Shown here piece after piece: positions 1 to 7,859 of a stretch of 17,176 nucleotides of DNA. The notes below the pieces were generated by a model. The model ran no database searches. It had not been told where the DNA came from and saw only the letters and a list, made by a program, of their open reading frames with translations. This DNA comes from an uncultured Solirubrobacterales bacterium. GTDB lineage: Bacteria > Actinomycetota > Thermoleophilia > Solirubrobacterales > Solirubrobacteraceae. The translations under genes were made by a program, and so were the position numbers. Location: assembly GCA_903830015.1 (NCBI GenBank), contig CAIKSH010000052.1, forward strand, positions 1 through 17,176, read 5' to 3'. Position 1 is the stretch's first letter. Each line of letters begins with the position of its first letter.

Positions 1-1012
1 CAAGGCGCTCTTTGAGCTCGAGGTGCCGGAGATCGCCGACGGGCTCGTCGAGGTAGCCAATGTCGCGCGTGAGCCCGGCTACCGGTCCAAGATCGCCGTC
101 GTCTCCTACGCCGACGGCGTCGATCCGGTGGGCGCCTGCGTCGGCCCCCGCGGTTCACGCGTGCGGATGGTCGTCTCCGAGCTGCGCGGCGAGAAGATCG
201 ACATCATTCCGTACAACGACGAGCCGGCCCGGTTCGTGGCCAAGGCGCTCTCGCCGGCCCGCGTGCGGGAGGTCCTCGTCGACGACGAGGCGCGGCAGGC
301 GACGGTCATCGTTCCCGATGACCAGCTCGCGCTGGCGATCGGGCGCGAGGGGCAGAACGCGCGCCTGGCCGCCCGTCTCACCGGATGGAGGATCGACATC
401 CGCTCGGAGACCGAGTTCGCCAGCGAAGGCGGCGGAGAGGGTGGCGAGGTCGAAGAGGTGGGCGGCCGCTGCCTGGCCGTGCTCTCCAACGGCCGGCGCT
501 GCCCGAACGCGGCCCTGCCGGGGACCTCATACTGCGGCCTTCCGGCCCATGTGGCACTGAGCCGTTTCCAGGGCAACTCGGTTGCCCTGGTGGCTGAGCT
601 CTCCGAGGCCGAGGTCGAGGAGTTCGCCTCCGAGGATTTCGACGAGGCCAAGTACGCCGACCGCATCGCCGAGATCGAGACACGCGTCACCGCCGAGCTC
701 GAGGCGGCCGAAGCCCAGCGACTGGCGGAGGAGCAGGCCGCAGCCGAGGCCGAGGCCGTAGCGGCCGCCCAGGCAGCTGCGGAGGCCGAGGCCGGTGAGG
801 CCGAAGGCGACGATTCCGCGGATGGCGCACCGGCTGACGGGGAGGCTGCCGCCAGCGAAGAGGCTCCTGCCGAGGAAGCAGAGGAGGCTCCGGCCGAGGA
901 AGAAAGTGATGAGGCTCCGGCGGAGGATGCAGAGGAGGCCCCGGCCGAGGAAGAGGCTCCAGCCGAGGAGCCTGCCGCCGAGGGCGATGGCGAGGCCAGC
1001 CAACCCACCTAG
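1..1012 (+). CDS. nusA: Transcription termination/antitermination protein NusA, C-terminal part (5' end outside window)
   Basis: The reading frame is open from the left edge (first full codon at base 2) and ends at TAG 1010-1012. NusA binds RNA polymerase and nascent RNA and modulates pausing, termination and antitermination. The visible part contains the end of the S1/KH linker and two KH domains, each with a GxxG loop (GPRG near base 145, GREG near base 345), which is the usual NusA layout; the N-terminal polymerase-binding domain is outside the window. After the KH domains there is an atypical extension of roughly 190 residues: a Cys-x9-Cys-x10-Cys-x4-His cluster (codons 470-550), a short helical-looking stretch, and a very acidic Ala/Glu/Pro tail. 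It is the first gene of the infB-rbfA operon, with 15 bases to infB. The NusA call is secure; the role of the tail is unknown. Confidence 0.96.
   Translation, partial: KALFELEVPEIADGLVEVANVAREPGYRSKIAVVSYADGVDPVGACVGPRGSRVRMVVSELRGEKIDIIPYNDEPARFVAKALSPARVREVLVDDEARQATVIVPDDQLALAIGREGQNARLAARLTGWRIDIRSETEFASEGGGEGGEVEEVGGRCLAVLSNGRRCPNAALPGTSYCGLPAHVALSRFQGNSVALVAELSEAEVEEFASEDFDEAKYADRIAEIETRVTAELEAAEAQRLAEEQAAAEAEAVAAAQAAAEAEAGEAEGDDSADGAPADGEAAASEEAPAEEAEEAPAEEESDEAPAEDAEEAPAEEEAPAEEPAAEGDGEASQPT
470..550 (+). other. Putative zinc-binding Cys3His cluster in the NusA C-terminal extension
   Basis: Codons for Cys at 470, 500 and 533 and His at 548 give the pattern C-x9-C-x10-C-x4-H, with intervening residues GRRCPN, LPGTSYC and GLPAH. 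The spacing and the Gly-Arg-Arg-Cys and Leu-Pro-Gly-x-x-Tyr-Cys context resemble small treble-clef-like zinc motifs found in assorted bacterial and phage proteins. Zinc binding is inferred from the residue pattern only. Standard NusA proteins do not carry this element after KH2. Confidence 0.5.
860..976 (+). repeat. Coding tandem repeat, Ala-Pro-Ala-Glu-Glu units in the NusA tail
   Basis: The octamer GAGGCTCC (one copy GAGGCCCC) recurs at 860, 884, 911, 935 and 953, that is at intervals of 24, 27, 24 and 18 bases. All copies are in the nusA frame and encode Glu-Ala-Pro followed by Ala-Glu-rich residues. Spacings in multiples of three preserve the frame, so repeat-number changes would alter only tail length. 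The encoded segment is low-complexity and strongly acidic. Confidence 0.8.
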
Positions 1013-1027
1013 GATTCAGACGACGAA

Positions 1028-3511
1028 GTGGCCAACAAGCGCGTACACGAGATAGCCAAGGAGCAGAACCTCTCGAGCAAGGAGGTCCTCGAGGCGCTGG
1101 TCGCCGCCGGCTACGAGGTGACCGCCGCCGCTTCGAGCATCGACGAGGACGTGGCGCTCAAGGTCCTCAAGGGCGAGGCGCCGACCGCGGCCCGGCCCGC
1201 GGCCAAGGCCGCCCCGGCGGCAGCCCCTCCGGCCCCGAGGCCAAGAGCTCCGGCCCCCAAGGCGCCCACCGAGGCTCCGGCGGAATCGGACCAGCGCGTG
1301 TTCGAGCCCGATGCGCCGGCCCCGTCCAGCCCATCCGGCTCCGGCGGGCGCAAGGAGCCCTCGCTGCCCCCGGCACCCAAGCCGAAGGCATCGGGAAGCG
1401 TCTCCGAGCAGCCGCCGCCCAGGCCCAAGGCCAAGGCAGAGCCGGCCGAGGAGAAGGCGCCGCCGGCCCCCGAGGCCAAGGCTCCGGCCAAGGAGCCGCC
1501 CGGCCAGGAGGCCGGTAAGCGCGGCCCGAAGATCATCGCGCAGCCCGAGAAGCCCAAGCGCCAGGAGGGGCCGAAGCCCGGCGCCCTTCCGGGCGGCAAG
1601 CGCCGCGTCGTCATCGACTCCCAGGCTTCCCGGCGGCCCGGCGGCCCGCCGCCCCCCGGCGGCTTTCCGCAGCGCCGGCCGCGGCGTCGCGGGCGCCGGC
1701 GGCTCGACGACACGCCGCTGGAGCCCCTCGATACGTCGGCCCAGAGCGCCACCGACGTCATTCGCGTCAACTCCGGCTCGACCGTCAAGGACGTGGCCGA
1801 GTACCTCGGGGTGCCTGTTCCCGACGTGATCAAGGAGCTGATGGGGATGGGCGAGATGGCGACCCTCACCCAGACGCTCTCCGACGAGGCGATCCTCGTC
1901 CTGGCCGAAGCCTTCAAGAAGGAGGTTGAGATCGTCTCGGCCGCAGAGGAGGCCGCCGAGGAGATCGTCTTCGACGATTCAGAGGCTGAACTTGTCGAGC
2001 GGCCACCGGTGATCACCGTCATGGGCCACGTCGACCACGGCAAGACCTCGCTCCTGGACGCCATCCGCGAAACCGAGGTCGTAGCCGGCGAGGCGGGCGG
2101 GATAACCCAGCACATCGGCGCCTACCAGGTCCATCACGACGATCACTCGATCACTTTCCTGGACACGCCGGGCCACGAGGCCTTCACCGCGATGCGTGCC
2201 CGGGGCGCCCAGGTAACCGACGTCGCGGTGATCGTCGTGGCCGCAGACGACGGTCCCAAGCCGCAGACCGACGAGGCGATCGACCACGCGCGCGCGGCCG
2301 GCGTGCCGATCGTCGTCGCGGTCAACAAGATCGACAAGGAGGGCGCCGACCCGACCCGGGTGCGGACCGAGATGACCGAGCGCAAGCTCCAGCCGGCCGA
2401 GTGGGGAGGGGACACCGAGTACGTCGACGTCTCGGCCCGTTCGGGCGAGGGGATCGAGAGCCTGCTCGAGACGCTGCTCGTGGTCGCCGACCTGGCCGAC
2501 CTCAAGGCCAACCCCGACGCCCGCGCCAGCGGCGTGATCGTCGAGTCACGGCTCGATCCGGGCCGCGGCCCGGTGGTCACCGTCCTGGTCCAGCGCGGGA
2601 CCATGCACGTTGGCGACCCACTCGTCGCCGGGGCACACTGGGGCAAGGTCCGGGCGATGCACGACTACAACGGCCGTGACTGCGCCTCGGCCGGCCCGGG
2701 AGACCCCGTCGAAGTTCTCGGATTCGACGGTGTGCCCGACGCCGGCGAATTCGTGGTCGTCACCGAGGACGACCGCACCGCCCGCCAGCAGGCCGAAGAG
2801 CGGGCGACCCGGCTAAAGAACGAGGCCCAGGCCCGTCGCTCGGGCCGGAAGGTCTCCTTCGACGACCTGTTCACCGAGATCAGCGAGGGCGAGCTCAAGG
2901 ATCTCAACCTCGTGCTCAAGGCCGACGTCTCGGGCTCGCTGGAGGCCTTCGAGGATGAGATCGCCAAGCTTCCCCAGAAGGAGGTGGCGGTCAACATCAT
3001 CCACCGAGGCGTCGGGGGCATCAACGAGTCCGACGTGATGCTCGCCGCTGCTTCCGACGCGGTGATCCTCGGCTTCAACGTGAGGCCGGTCGGCGACGCA
3101 CGCTCCGCCGCCGAGGGCGAGGGCGTCGAGATCCGCACCTACTCGGTTATCTACAACGCCCTGGACGACCTGCGCGGCGCGATGACCGGCATGCTCGAGC
3201 CCGAGGAGGTCGAGGTCGACGTTGGCGCTGCCGAGGTGCTCCAGACCTTCAAGGCCTCACGGGTCGGAACGATCGCCGGCTGCAAGGTGACCTCGGGCAA
3301 GATCGTCCGTAACGCGCGGGCCCGGGTGATCCGCGACGGCTCGGTGATCTACGAGAGCAAGATCGACAGCCTCAAGCGCTTCAAGGACGATGCCCGCGAG
3401 GTGACCGAAGGAATGGAGTGCGGGCTCACCGTGGAGAACTTCCAGGACGTCAAGGAAGGCGACGTAATCGAGGTGTTCGACACCCGCGAAGTTGAGCGTG
3501 AGCTGAGCTGA
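1028..3511 (+). CDS. infB: Translation initiation factor IF-2
   Basis: IF2 is the GTPase that places initiator fMet-tRNA in the ribosomal P site and promotes subunit joining. The protein has 827 residues, within the long actinobacterial range. It starts with an IF2_N module ([13 protein letters not shown]...), followed by a Pro/Ala/Lys linker of about 180 residues with an Arg-rich patch near its end. A second IF2_N-like module lies near residues 240-300. The G domain has P-loop GHVDHGKT (333-340), switch GGITQHIG, G3 DTPGHEAF (from 379), NKID (433-436) and SARSGEG. Domain II and the C1/C2 tRNA-binding part follow to residue 827. The GTG start at 1028 is chosen because IF2_N begins directly there; no good Shine-Dalgarno is visible, and nusA ends 15 bases upstream, so translational coupling is likely. 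Confidence 0.98.
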   Translation: MANKRVHEIAKEQNLSSKEVLEALVAAGYEVTAAASSIDEDVALKVLKGEAPTAARPAAKAAPAAAPPAPRPRAPAPKAPTEAPAESDQRVFEPDAPAPSSPSGSGGRKEPSLPPAPKPKASGSVSEQPPPRPKAKAEPAEEKAPPAPEAKAPAKEPPGQEAGKRGPKIIAQPEKPKRQEGPKPGALPGGKRRVVIDSQASRRPGGPPPPGGFPQRRPRRRGRRRLDDTPLEPLDTSAQSATDVIRVNSGSTVKDVAEYLGVPVPDVIKELMGMGEMATLTQTLSDEAILVLAEAFKKEVEIVSAAEEAAEEIVFDDSEAELVERPPVITVMGHVDHGKTSLLDAIRETEVVAGEAGGITQHIGAYQVHHDDHSITFLDTPGHEAFTAMRARGAQVTDVAVIVVAADDGPKPQTDEAIDHARAAGVPIVVAVNKIDKEGADPTRVRTEMTERKLQPAEWGGDTEYVDVSARSGEGIESLLETLLVVADLADLKANPDARASGVIVESRLDPGRGPVVTVLVQRGTMHVGDPLVAGAHWGKVRAMHDYNGRDCASAGPGDPVEVLGFDGVPDAGEFVVVTEDDRTARQQAEERATRLKNEAQARRSGRKVSFDDLFTEISEGELKDLNLVLKADVSGSLEAFEDEIAKLPQKEVAVNIIHRGVGGINESDVMLAAASDAVILGFNVRPVGDARSAAEGEGVEIRTYSVIYNALDDLRGAMTGMLEPEEVEVDVGAAEVLQTFKASRVGTIAGCKVTSGKIVRNARARVIRDGSVIYESKIDSLKRFKDDAREVTEGMECGLTVENFQDVKEGDVIEVFDTREVERELS

Positions 3512-3539
3512 GGCCGCGACCGACCACCGGACGGAGAGC

Positions 3540-3911
3540 GTGGCAGGACCGATGAGCCACCGCATGCGCAGGGTTGACGAGGTGATCCGGCAGGTCGTGG
3601 CCGAGACGGTGATTACGTACATCAGCGACCCGCGGGTAGGGTTCGTGACTATCACCGACGTCAGAACCAGCCCGGACCTCAGCCACAGCGAGGTCTTCGT
3701 GAGCGTCATGGGCGACCCGGAGGCCCAGGCGGCCGCCATCGAGGGCCTCGAGTCGGCCCACGGGCGCATCCAGGCCGAGATCGGGCGGCAGATGAGCATG
3801 AAGCGCACCCCGACCCTCAGCTTCCAGCTCGACGAGACGGCAGCCTCGGCCGAGCGGGTCGAAGAGATCCTCAGGGGAGCCGAACCCGAGGGCGGAGGCC
3901 AGGAGCGGTGA
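3540..3911 (+). CDS. rbfA: 30S ribosome-binding factor RbfA
   Basis: RbfA is a small KH-fold factor that assists late maturation of the 30S subunit and 16S rRNA 5'-end processing. The 123-residue protein matches the family over its whole length: N-terminal helix with RMRRVDEVIRQVVAE, then the conserved ISDPRVGFVTITDVR block, the central SEVFVSVMG strand, and a C-terminal helix ending in VEEILRG. Two starts are possible: GTG 3540 and ATG 3552. GTG has GGAG only three bases upstream; ATG has AGGA three bases upstream, and neither spacing is ideal. The ATG version would begin directly at the conserved helix. The gap to infB is 28 bases and the 3' end overlaps nrnA by four bases. Confidence 0.95.
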   Translation: MAGPMSHRMRRVDEVIRQVVAETVITYISDPRVGFVTITDVRTSPDLSHSEVFVSVMGDPEAQAAAIEGLESAHGRIQAEIGRQMSMKRTPTLSFQLDETAASAERVEEILRGAEPEGGGQER

Positions 3912-4900
3912 GCGGCGCCGGGATGGCGACCGGCAGGGCAGAGGCCCTTTCGGCTCTCACTACAGGGGACCGCTTCGTGCTGGCCACGCACGAGCACCCC
4001 GATGGTGACGCGATCGGTTCGCTCCTCGCGCTGGGGTGGCTGCTCGAGTCGCTCGGCAAGGAGGTCGTCGTCCACGTCGGGCCCGACGACCTGCCGCTTC
4101 CCTACGAATACGACTGGCTCGACGTGTCGGGAGTCCAGACCGAGATCCCCGACGACCTCGACGCCCGGACGGTCGTCCTGCTCGACTGCGGCAACGCCGA
4201 GCGCTGCTCGCTGGTCAAGGCAGATGACCTGCCGGCAGACCTGGTGAACATCGACCACCACCACGACAACACGCTCTTCGGCTCTGTCAACTTCGTCGAC
4301 AGCGACGCGTCGTGCACCGCCGAAATCGTCTGGGAGCTCGCCGAAGAGATGGGCGCCACGCTGGACCGACCGGTCGCCGAGGCGCTCTACGTGGGCCTGG
4401 TAACCGACACCGGCCGCTTCATGTACTCCAACACCGACGCCCAGTCACACCGGATGGCGACGGAGCTGCTGGAGACCGGGATCGACCACAACCTCATCTA
4501 CCGCCGTATCTACGAGCGGCTGCCCGATCCCAAGCTGAAGCTCTTCGCCCGGGGGCTCAGCGCCGTCCAGCGACCCCTTGACGGTGCGCTAACCGTCTCC
4601 GTCCTGACCTCCGCCGATTTCGCCGAGACCGGAGCGAGCGCCGACCACACCGAGGGAATCGTCGACTTCCTGCGGGCCGTCGACGGCACCCGGGCCGCGG
4701 CCCTGGTACGCGAACTCGGCGAGCAGGCGCCCGGGGAGTGGCGGGTCTCGCTGCGCTCAAGCGACGGAACGGTCGACGTATCGAAGATTGCGCGCGAGGG
4801 AGGGGGCGGAGGCCACCCGGCGGCGGCCGGTTTCCGCACGACGCTCGCCCCCGACGAGCTGCTGGCCTTCCTCCGTGACCAGGTCGCCGAGCAGCTCTAG
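3908..4900 (+). CDS. nrnA: DHH/DHHA1 phosphoesterase: nanoRNA exonuclease / pAp phosphatase NrnA
   Basis: This family degrades 2-5-nucleotide RNAs left by larger nucleases and dephosphorylates 3'-phosphoadenosine 5'-phosphate, using Mn2+ in a DHH active site. The 330-residue protein has all the motifs: motif I with His28, Asp32 and Asp34 in THEHPDGDAIGS, motif II Asp93 in LLDCGNAE, motif III DHHHDN (116-121), and motif IV Asp167 in GLVTDTGR. The C-terminal DHHA1 substrate-binding domain carries the glycine-rich GGGGGHPAAAGF signature. The GTG start at 3908 overlaps the rbfA stop (GTGA). GGAGG at 3894-3898 lies nine bases upstream, the best Shine-Dalgarno in this operon. An internal ATG at 3923 is an alternative. 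A DHH gene after rbfA is usual in Actinobacteria. Confidence 0.93.
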   Translation: MSGAGMATGRAEALSALTTGDRFVLATHEHPDGDAIGSLLALGWLLESLGKEVVVHVGPDDLPLPYEYDWLDVSGVQTEIPDDLDARTVVLLDCGNAERCSLVKADDLPADLVNIDHHHDNTLFGSVNFVDSDASCTAEIVWELAEEMGATLDRPVAEALYVGLVTDTGRFMYSNTDAQSHRMATELLETGIDHNLIYRRIYERLPDPKLKLFARGLSAVQRPLDGALTVSVLTSADFAETGASADHTEGIVDFLRAVDGTRAAALVRELGEQAPGEWRVSLRSSDGTVDVSKIAREGGGGGHPAAAGFRTTLAPDELLAFLRDQVAEQL

Positions 4901-5732
4901 CGCCCCGGACGGGGTCGTACTCATCGACAAGCCGGCGGGGCTCTCCTCGCGGCGCGCCGCCGCCGATGCCGCTGCCCGCCTGGGCGCCGCGAAGTTCGGC
5001 CACGCCGGCACCCTCGATCCGTTCGCCACCGGGCTGCTCGTGGTCCTGCTCGGACGTGCCTGCCGCACCCAGGACTGGTTCACCACGCTTCCCAAGGCCT
5101 ACGACGCTACGGCGCGCTTTGGCGCCGTATCGACCACCGGTGATCCCGAGGGGGAGATATCCGAGACCGGGAGCGAAATCCCCGAGCCGCTCGTCCTGCC
5201 GACAGGGACGGTCCGGCAGCGGCCGCCGGCCTACAGCGCCGTCCACGTTGACGGGCGGCGCGCCTACCAGCGGGCCAGGGCAGGCGAGGAGTTCGAGCTT
5301 CCCGAGCGGGAGGTCGAGGTCTACGAGTTCCGGGAGACCGGCCGCTCGGGTAACGACGTAGGGCTGCACATCCGCTGCAGCTCCGGTACCTACGTTCGGT
5401 CACTGGTATCCGACCTCGGGGATGCCTACACCGCGCGCCTTTGCCGCACGGCGGTCGGTCCGTTCAAGCTGGACGAGGCAGATCCCCAGCGGGTGATCCC
5501 GATCGGCTCGGCCCTTACGTTCCTGCCTACGTTGCAGCTCTCCCGCGAGGAGGCCACCCGGGCCGGCCACGGGCAAGCCGTCGAAGCCGGCGGCCGGGTG
5601 GAGCCTCCCAGCTGGTCGGGAGCGCCCGGGGGGGCCGGTGCGATCCTGCTCCTCGAGGGCAGCGACGCGGTGGCGATCGCTGCCCGAGGTGAAGGCGAAG
5701 CGCTCAAGCCCGTCGTAGGCTTCCGCGGGTGA
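4875..5732 (+). CDS. truB: tRNA pseudouridine(55) synthase TruB
   Basis: TruB converts U55 in the T-loop of tRNAs to pseudouridine. The 285-residue protein begins with the family block VVLIDKPAGLSS, followed by GHAGTLDPFATG, whose aspartate (Asp48 from this start) is the catalytic residue. PPAYSAVHVDGRRAYQRAR and CSSGTYVRSL are further TruB motifs, and a PUA-like C-terminal segment ends near GFRG. I chose GTG 4875, which lies within the end of nrnA (26-base overlap), because it is the last canonical in-frame start before the LIDKP motif. A longer frame from TTG 4788 adds an Arg-rich, nrnA-shadowing sequence that is unlike the family. No Shine-Dalgarno is obvious, so coupling to nrnA translation is likely. 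The stop overlaps ribF by four bases. Confidence 0.93.
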   Translation: MTRSPSSSSAPDGVVLIDKPAGLSSRRAAADAAARLGAAKFGHAGTLDPFATGLLVVLLGRACRTQDWFTTLPKAYDATARFGAVSTTGDPEGEISETGSEIPEPLVLPTGTVRQRPPAYSAVHVDGRRAYQRARAGEEFELPEREVEVYEFRETGRSGNDVGLHIRCSSGTYVRSLVSDLGDAYTARLCRTAVGPFKLDEADPQRVIPIGSALTFLPTLQLSREEATRAGHGQAVEAGGRVEPPSWSGAPGGAGAILLLEGSDAVAIAARGEGEALKPVVGFRG

Positions 5733-6616
5733 AGGTAACTGCCCTCCAAGACTCCGAGTCCCGTCCCCGGACGGTGGCTATCGGCACCTTCGACGGCGTG
5801 CACGCCGGCCACCGGGCGGTGATCGGCACCGCGGACACCGTCCTCACCTTCGATCCACACCCGCTCGAGGTGCTCGCTCCCGACCGCGCCCCCATGCTCC
5901 TCACCACCACCGCCCGCAAGGCCGAGCTGCTCGGGGCGGCCAACGTCGAAGAGATGGTTGTCATCCCCTTTGACGAGCGCTTTGCCTCGCAGGAGCCGCA
6001 GGAATTCATTGACGAGGTGCTCGTCGGCCAGGTCGGCGCCGATGTCGTGCGCGTCGGGGAGAACTTCCGGTTCGGCCGCAATGCCGCCGGCGATGCCGGC
6101 CTGCTGGCCGCCCAGGACGCCTTTGAAACCGAGGTCGTAGGGCTGCTCGAGCGCGACGGCCGGGTAGTCAGCTCGTCGTGGATCCGAGAGCTCGTGGCCG
6201 AGGGCGCCGTCGAGCAGGCCGCGGGCCTGCTCGAATCGAGCTTCGAGCTTTCCGGTCCAGTCATACAAGGTGAGCAGCGCGGGCGCGAGCTCGGTTACCC
6301 GACGGCGAACCTCGAGCCCCCGGAGCGCCACTGCCTTCCCGCCTTCGGCGTCTACGCCGCGGAGGCGGTGCTGCCCGACGGGAGGACAGTTCCCTCGGCG
6401 GTGAGCATCGGCAGCCGGCCAACCTTCGACAGCGAGCTCGGCGACCTCGTCGAGGCCTACCTGCTCGACTTCGACGAGGACCTCTACGGGCAGGAGCTGA
6501 GGATCCGCTTCCGTCGCCGGCTGCGGCCGGAGCTTGAATTCGACGGCGCGCCGGCGCTGATCGAGCAGATGGCCCTCGACGTCGAAGAGGCCCGTTCAGT
6601 GCTGGCCGGCGACTAG
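5729..6616 (+). CDS. ribF: Bifunctional riboflavin kinase / FAD synthetase RibF
   Basis: RibF phosphorylates riboflavin to FMN and adenylylates FMN to FAD. The 295-residue protein has an N-terminal nucleotidyltransferase (FAD synthetase) domain with [10 protein letters not shown] (residues 19-28), TFDPHP (40-45) and the GENFRFG motif (110-116). The riboflavin kinase domain begins near residue 175 with [10 protein letters not shown] (186-194), GSRPTF (228-233) and [13 protein letters not shown], where Glu243 aligns with the catalytic base. The segment between GHRAVI and TFDPHP is about nine residues shorter than in typical RibF, so the first helix of the FAD synthetase fold looks trimmed. The GTG start overlaps the truB stop (GTGA). 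The truB-ribF pair is a very common bacterial arrangement. Confidence 0.95.
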   Translation: MKVTALQDSESRPRTVAIGTFDGVHAGHRAVIGTADTVLTFDPHPLEVLAPDRAPMLLTTTARKAELLGAANVEEMVVIPFDERFASQEPQEFIDEVLVGQVGADVVRVGENFRFGRNAAGDAGLLAAQDAFETEVVGLLERDGRVVSSSWIRELVAEGAVEQAAGLLESSFELSGPVIQGEQRGRELGYPTANLEPPERHCLPAFGVYAAEAVLPDGRTVPSAVSIGSRPTFDSELGDLVEAYLLDFDEDLYGQELRIRFRRRLRPELEFDGAPALIEQMALDVEEARSVLAGD

Positions 6617-6626
6617 CCCCGGCTGC

Positions 6627-6632
6627 TACCGT
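6627..6632 (+). promoter_or_regulatory. Possible -10 element for rpsO
   Basis: TACCGT fits TANNNT and lies nine bases before the rpsO ATG in the 25-base ribF-rpsO gap. It would give an mRNA with almost no leader. No convincing -35 is visible, and rpsO may simply be read through from ribF. Confidence 0.35.
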
Positions 6633-6641
6633 CCCTCGCCG

Positions 6642-6914
6642 ATGAGCACGCTCACCCCGGAAAAGACGGCGGAGATTGCCCAGCGGTTCGGCGGCAGCGC
6701 CACCAATACCGGTGACGCCCGCGTCCAGATTGCCCTGCTCACGCAGCGGATCGAGGACCTGACCGCCCACCTTCGCGATCACGCCAAGGACCACGCCTCG
6801 CGTCGGGGGCTGCTGATGCTCGTCGGTCGCCGGCGCCGCCTGCTCGACTACCTGCAGGCAAAGGACATCGACGCCTACCGTGCGCTGGTCTCCGAGCTCG
6901 GGCTGCGTAAGTGA
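6642..6914 (+). CDS. rpsO: 30S ribosomal protein uS15
   Basis: uS15 binds the three-way junction of the 16S rRNA central domain and contacts 23S rRNA in an intersubunit bridge. The 90-residue product is the expected size and shows the family sequence throughout: [20 protein letters not shown], then the [29 protein letters not shown] block that makes the rRNA contacts, and a C-terminal [15 protein letters not shown] 6642 is the only sensible start. There is no Shine-Dalgarno, and a TANNNT box ends nine bases upstream. The stop overlaps the next gene by four bases. In many bacteria rpsO is directly followed by pnp; here three unrelated genes intervene. Confidence 0.97.
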   Translation: MSTLTPEKTAEIAQRFGGSATNTGDARVQIALLTQRIEDLTAHLRDHAKDHASRRGLLMLVGRRRRLLDYLQAKDIDAYRALVSELGLRK

Positions 6915-7372
6915 CCGTCATCCCCGCCGGCAGCGAGGTTCCGCCGTTCACGCTCAAGCGTGAGGACGGGAGCGAGTTCACCGAGGCCGACCTGCAGGGA
7001 ACGACGACCGTCCTGGTCTTCTACCCGTTCGCCTTCAGCCCGGTATGCACCGACCAGCTCCAGATCTACAACGAGGCGCTCCCGGAGATCACCGCCAGCG
7101 ACGCGGTCATCTACGGCGTTTCGACCGACCCGTCGTTCTCGCAGTCGGCTTTCCGCGAGAAGCTCGGCGTCGAGATTCCGCAGCTTTCCGACTTCGAGCC
7201 CAAGGGTGAGGCCTGCCGTGTCTTCGGTGCCTTCTTCGAGCCCGGTGGCATGAGCAACCGGGCGCTCGTGATCGTCGGGCCCGACGGCCGCGTGGCCTGG
7301 AGCTACCTGGCCGACACTCCCGGGGACCTGCCCGGCGTAAACCTGATCTTCGACGGCCTTCAGGCCGTCTGA
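6911..7372 (+). CDS. AhpE-like peroxiredoxin
   Basis: This is a thiol peroxidase of the AhpC/TSA superfamily that reduces hydrogen peroxide, organic hydroperoxides or peroxynitrite in the cytoplasm. The 153-residue protein has the thioredoxin fold start [17 protein letters not shown], the active-site stretch [14 protein letters not shown] with peroxidatic Cys46, and [13 protein letters not shown], typical of AhpE and related peroxiredoxins. The usual PxxxTxxC motif has Ser in place of Thr. A second cysteine, Cys102 in GEACRVFG, could act as a resolving residue, so a one-Cys mechanism should not be assumed. There is no signal peptide. GTG 6911 overlaps the rpsO stop (GTGA), implying co-translation with uS15. 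The 3' end overlaps the opposite-strand SRPBCC gene by 13 bases. Confidence 0.88.
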   Translation: MTVIPAGSEVPPFTLKREDGSEFTEADLQGTTTVLVFYPFAFSPVCTDQLQIYNEALPEITASDAVIYGVSTDPSFSQSAFREKLGVEIPQLSDFEPKGEACRVFGAFFEPGGMSNRALVIVGPDGRVAWSYLADTPGDLPGVNLIFDGLQAV

Positions 7373-7373
7373 A
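7349..7373. terminator. Hairpin in the convergent overlap, possible bidirectional terminator
   Basis: GACGGCC (7352-7358) and GGCCGTC (7363-7369) form a perfect 7-bp stem around TTCA. The stem extends by TTC (7349-7351) pairing with GAA (7371-7373) if T7370 is bulged. The same structure exists in RNA from either strand. It contains both stop codons, peroxiredoxin TGA 7370-7372 and SRPBCC TGA 7360-7362. No U-tract follows, so it would be a U-less terminator or an RNA-stability hairpin. Confidence 0.5.
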
Positions 7374-7854
7374 GCTCGCCGGCCCGCGCAGCGATGTCGG
7401 CGGCCACGAGCGGGCCGATCACTTCGGCCCGGTAGTCGAAGATCTCGGCCACGTCACGGCCGACGAAGAGCCGGTGGGCGAGCTCCCCGGCGGGGCCGTA
7501 GCCGACCGAATAGCGCACGACGTCGGTCATCAGCGTCCGCTGGCCGGGGAGTGGCTCGAACTCGTGGGTGTGGTGCCAGAGGCGGTAGGGGCCGCTGAGC
7601 TGGCGGTCGACGAAGCGGGTGGAAGGCTGCCACTCCTCGATCCGCGTCTTCCAGCGGACCGGCATGCCGTGAACGCGCAGCCGGTACTCGATCAGCGCAC
7701 CGGTGTGCATGTCGATCGGCCGCGGTGTGATGACGCGAAACCGGAGTAGGGGCGGGGTTATCGCCTCGAGGTTGTAGGCGTCGGCGAAGAATGGGAAAAC
7801 CTCCTCGGGCGTCCCTTCCAGCTCCTGGGAGCGCTTGAGCGTGTGCACCTTCAT
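7360..7854 (-). CDS. SRPBCC (START/Bet v 1-like) family protein
   Basis: SRPBCC proteins are helix-grip folds with a deep hydrophobic pocket for lipids or other small ligands. From ATG 7854 the product has 164 residues. It starts with a beta strand, then PEEVFPFFADAYNLEAITPP, the N-terminal signature seen in cyclase/dehydrase-like and TIGR01777-associated SRPBCC domains. A distinctive block, RFVDRQLSGPYRLWHHTHEF, follows, and a C-terminal helix ends IFDYRAEVIGPLV. The ligand is unknown. The frame extends upstream to 8076, but that part is rich in Ser, Pro and Arg and runs antisense to the DsbA-like gene; GTG 7860 is a close alternative start. The gene converges on the peroxiredoxin and diverges from the DsbA-like gene. 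Confidence 0.82.
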   Translation of the reverse strand: MKVHTLKRSQELEGTPEEVFPFFADAYNLEAITPPLLRFRVITPRPIDMHTGALIEYRLRVHGMPVRWKTRIEEWQPSTRFVDRQLSGPYRLWHHTHEFEPLPGQRTLMTDVVRYSVGYGPAGELAHRLFVGRDVAEIFDYRAEVIGPLVAADIAARAGELQTA

Positions 7855-7859
7855 CGTCA

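Noticed and set aside
470..550. Cys cluster as a YlxR (DUF448) domain fused to NusA
   Set aside because: YlxR has a different signature (an RxCxxCR-type start and a GRGAY motif). The spacing here does not match, so I describe it only as a zinc-like motif.
860..976. CRISPR-like or regulatory direct repeats in nusA
   Set aside because: The repeats are short, unevenly spaced and in frame, encoding a low-complexity protein tail; there are no unique spacers.
1180..1740. Horizontally acquired or frameshifted segment in the infB linker
   Set aside because: The Pro/Ala/Lys/Arg-rich composition is normal for the actinobacterial IF2 linker, and the frame is continuous into the G domain.
4788..4874. 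Longer TruB starting at TTG 4788
   Set aside because: The added residues are an Arg-rich out-of-frame reading of nrnA; the TruB family starts close to the LIDKP motif, so GTG 4875 is preferred.
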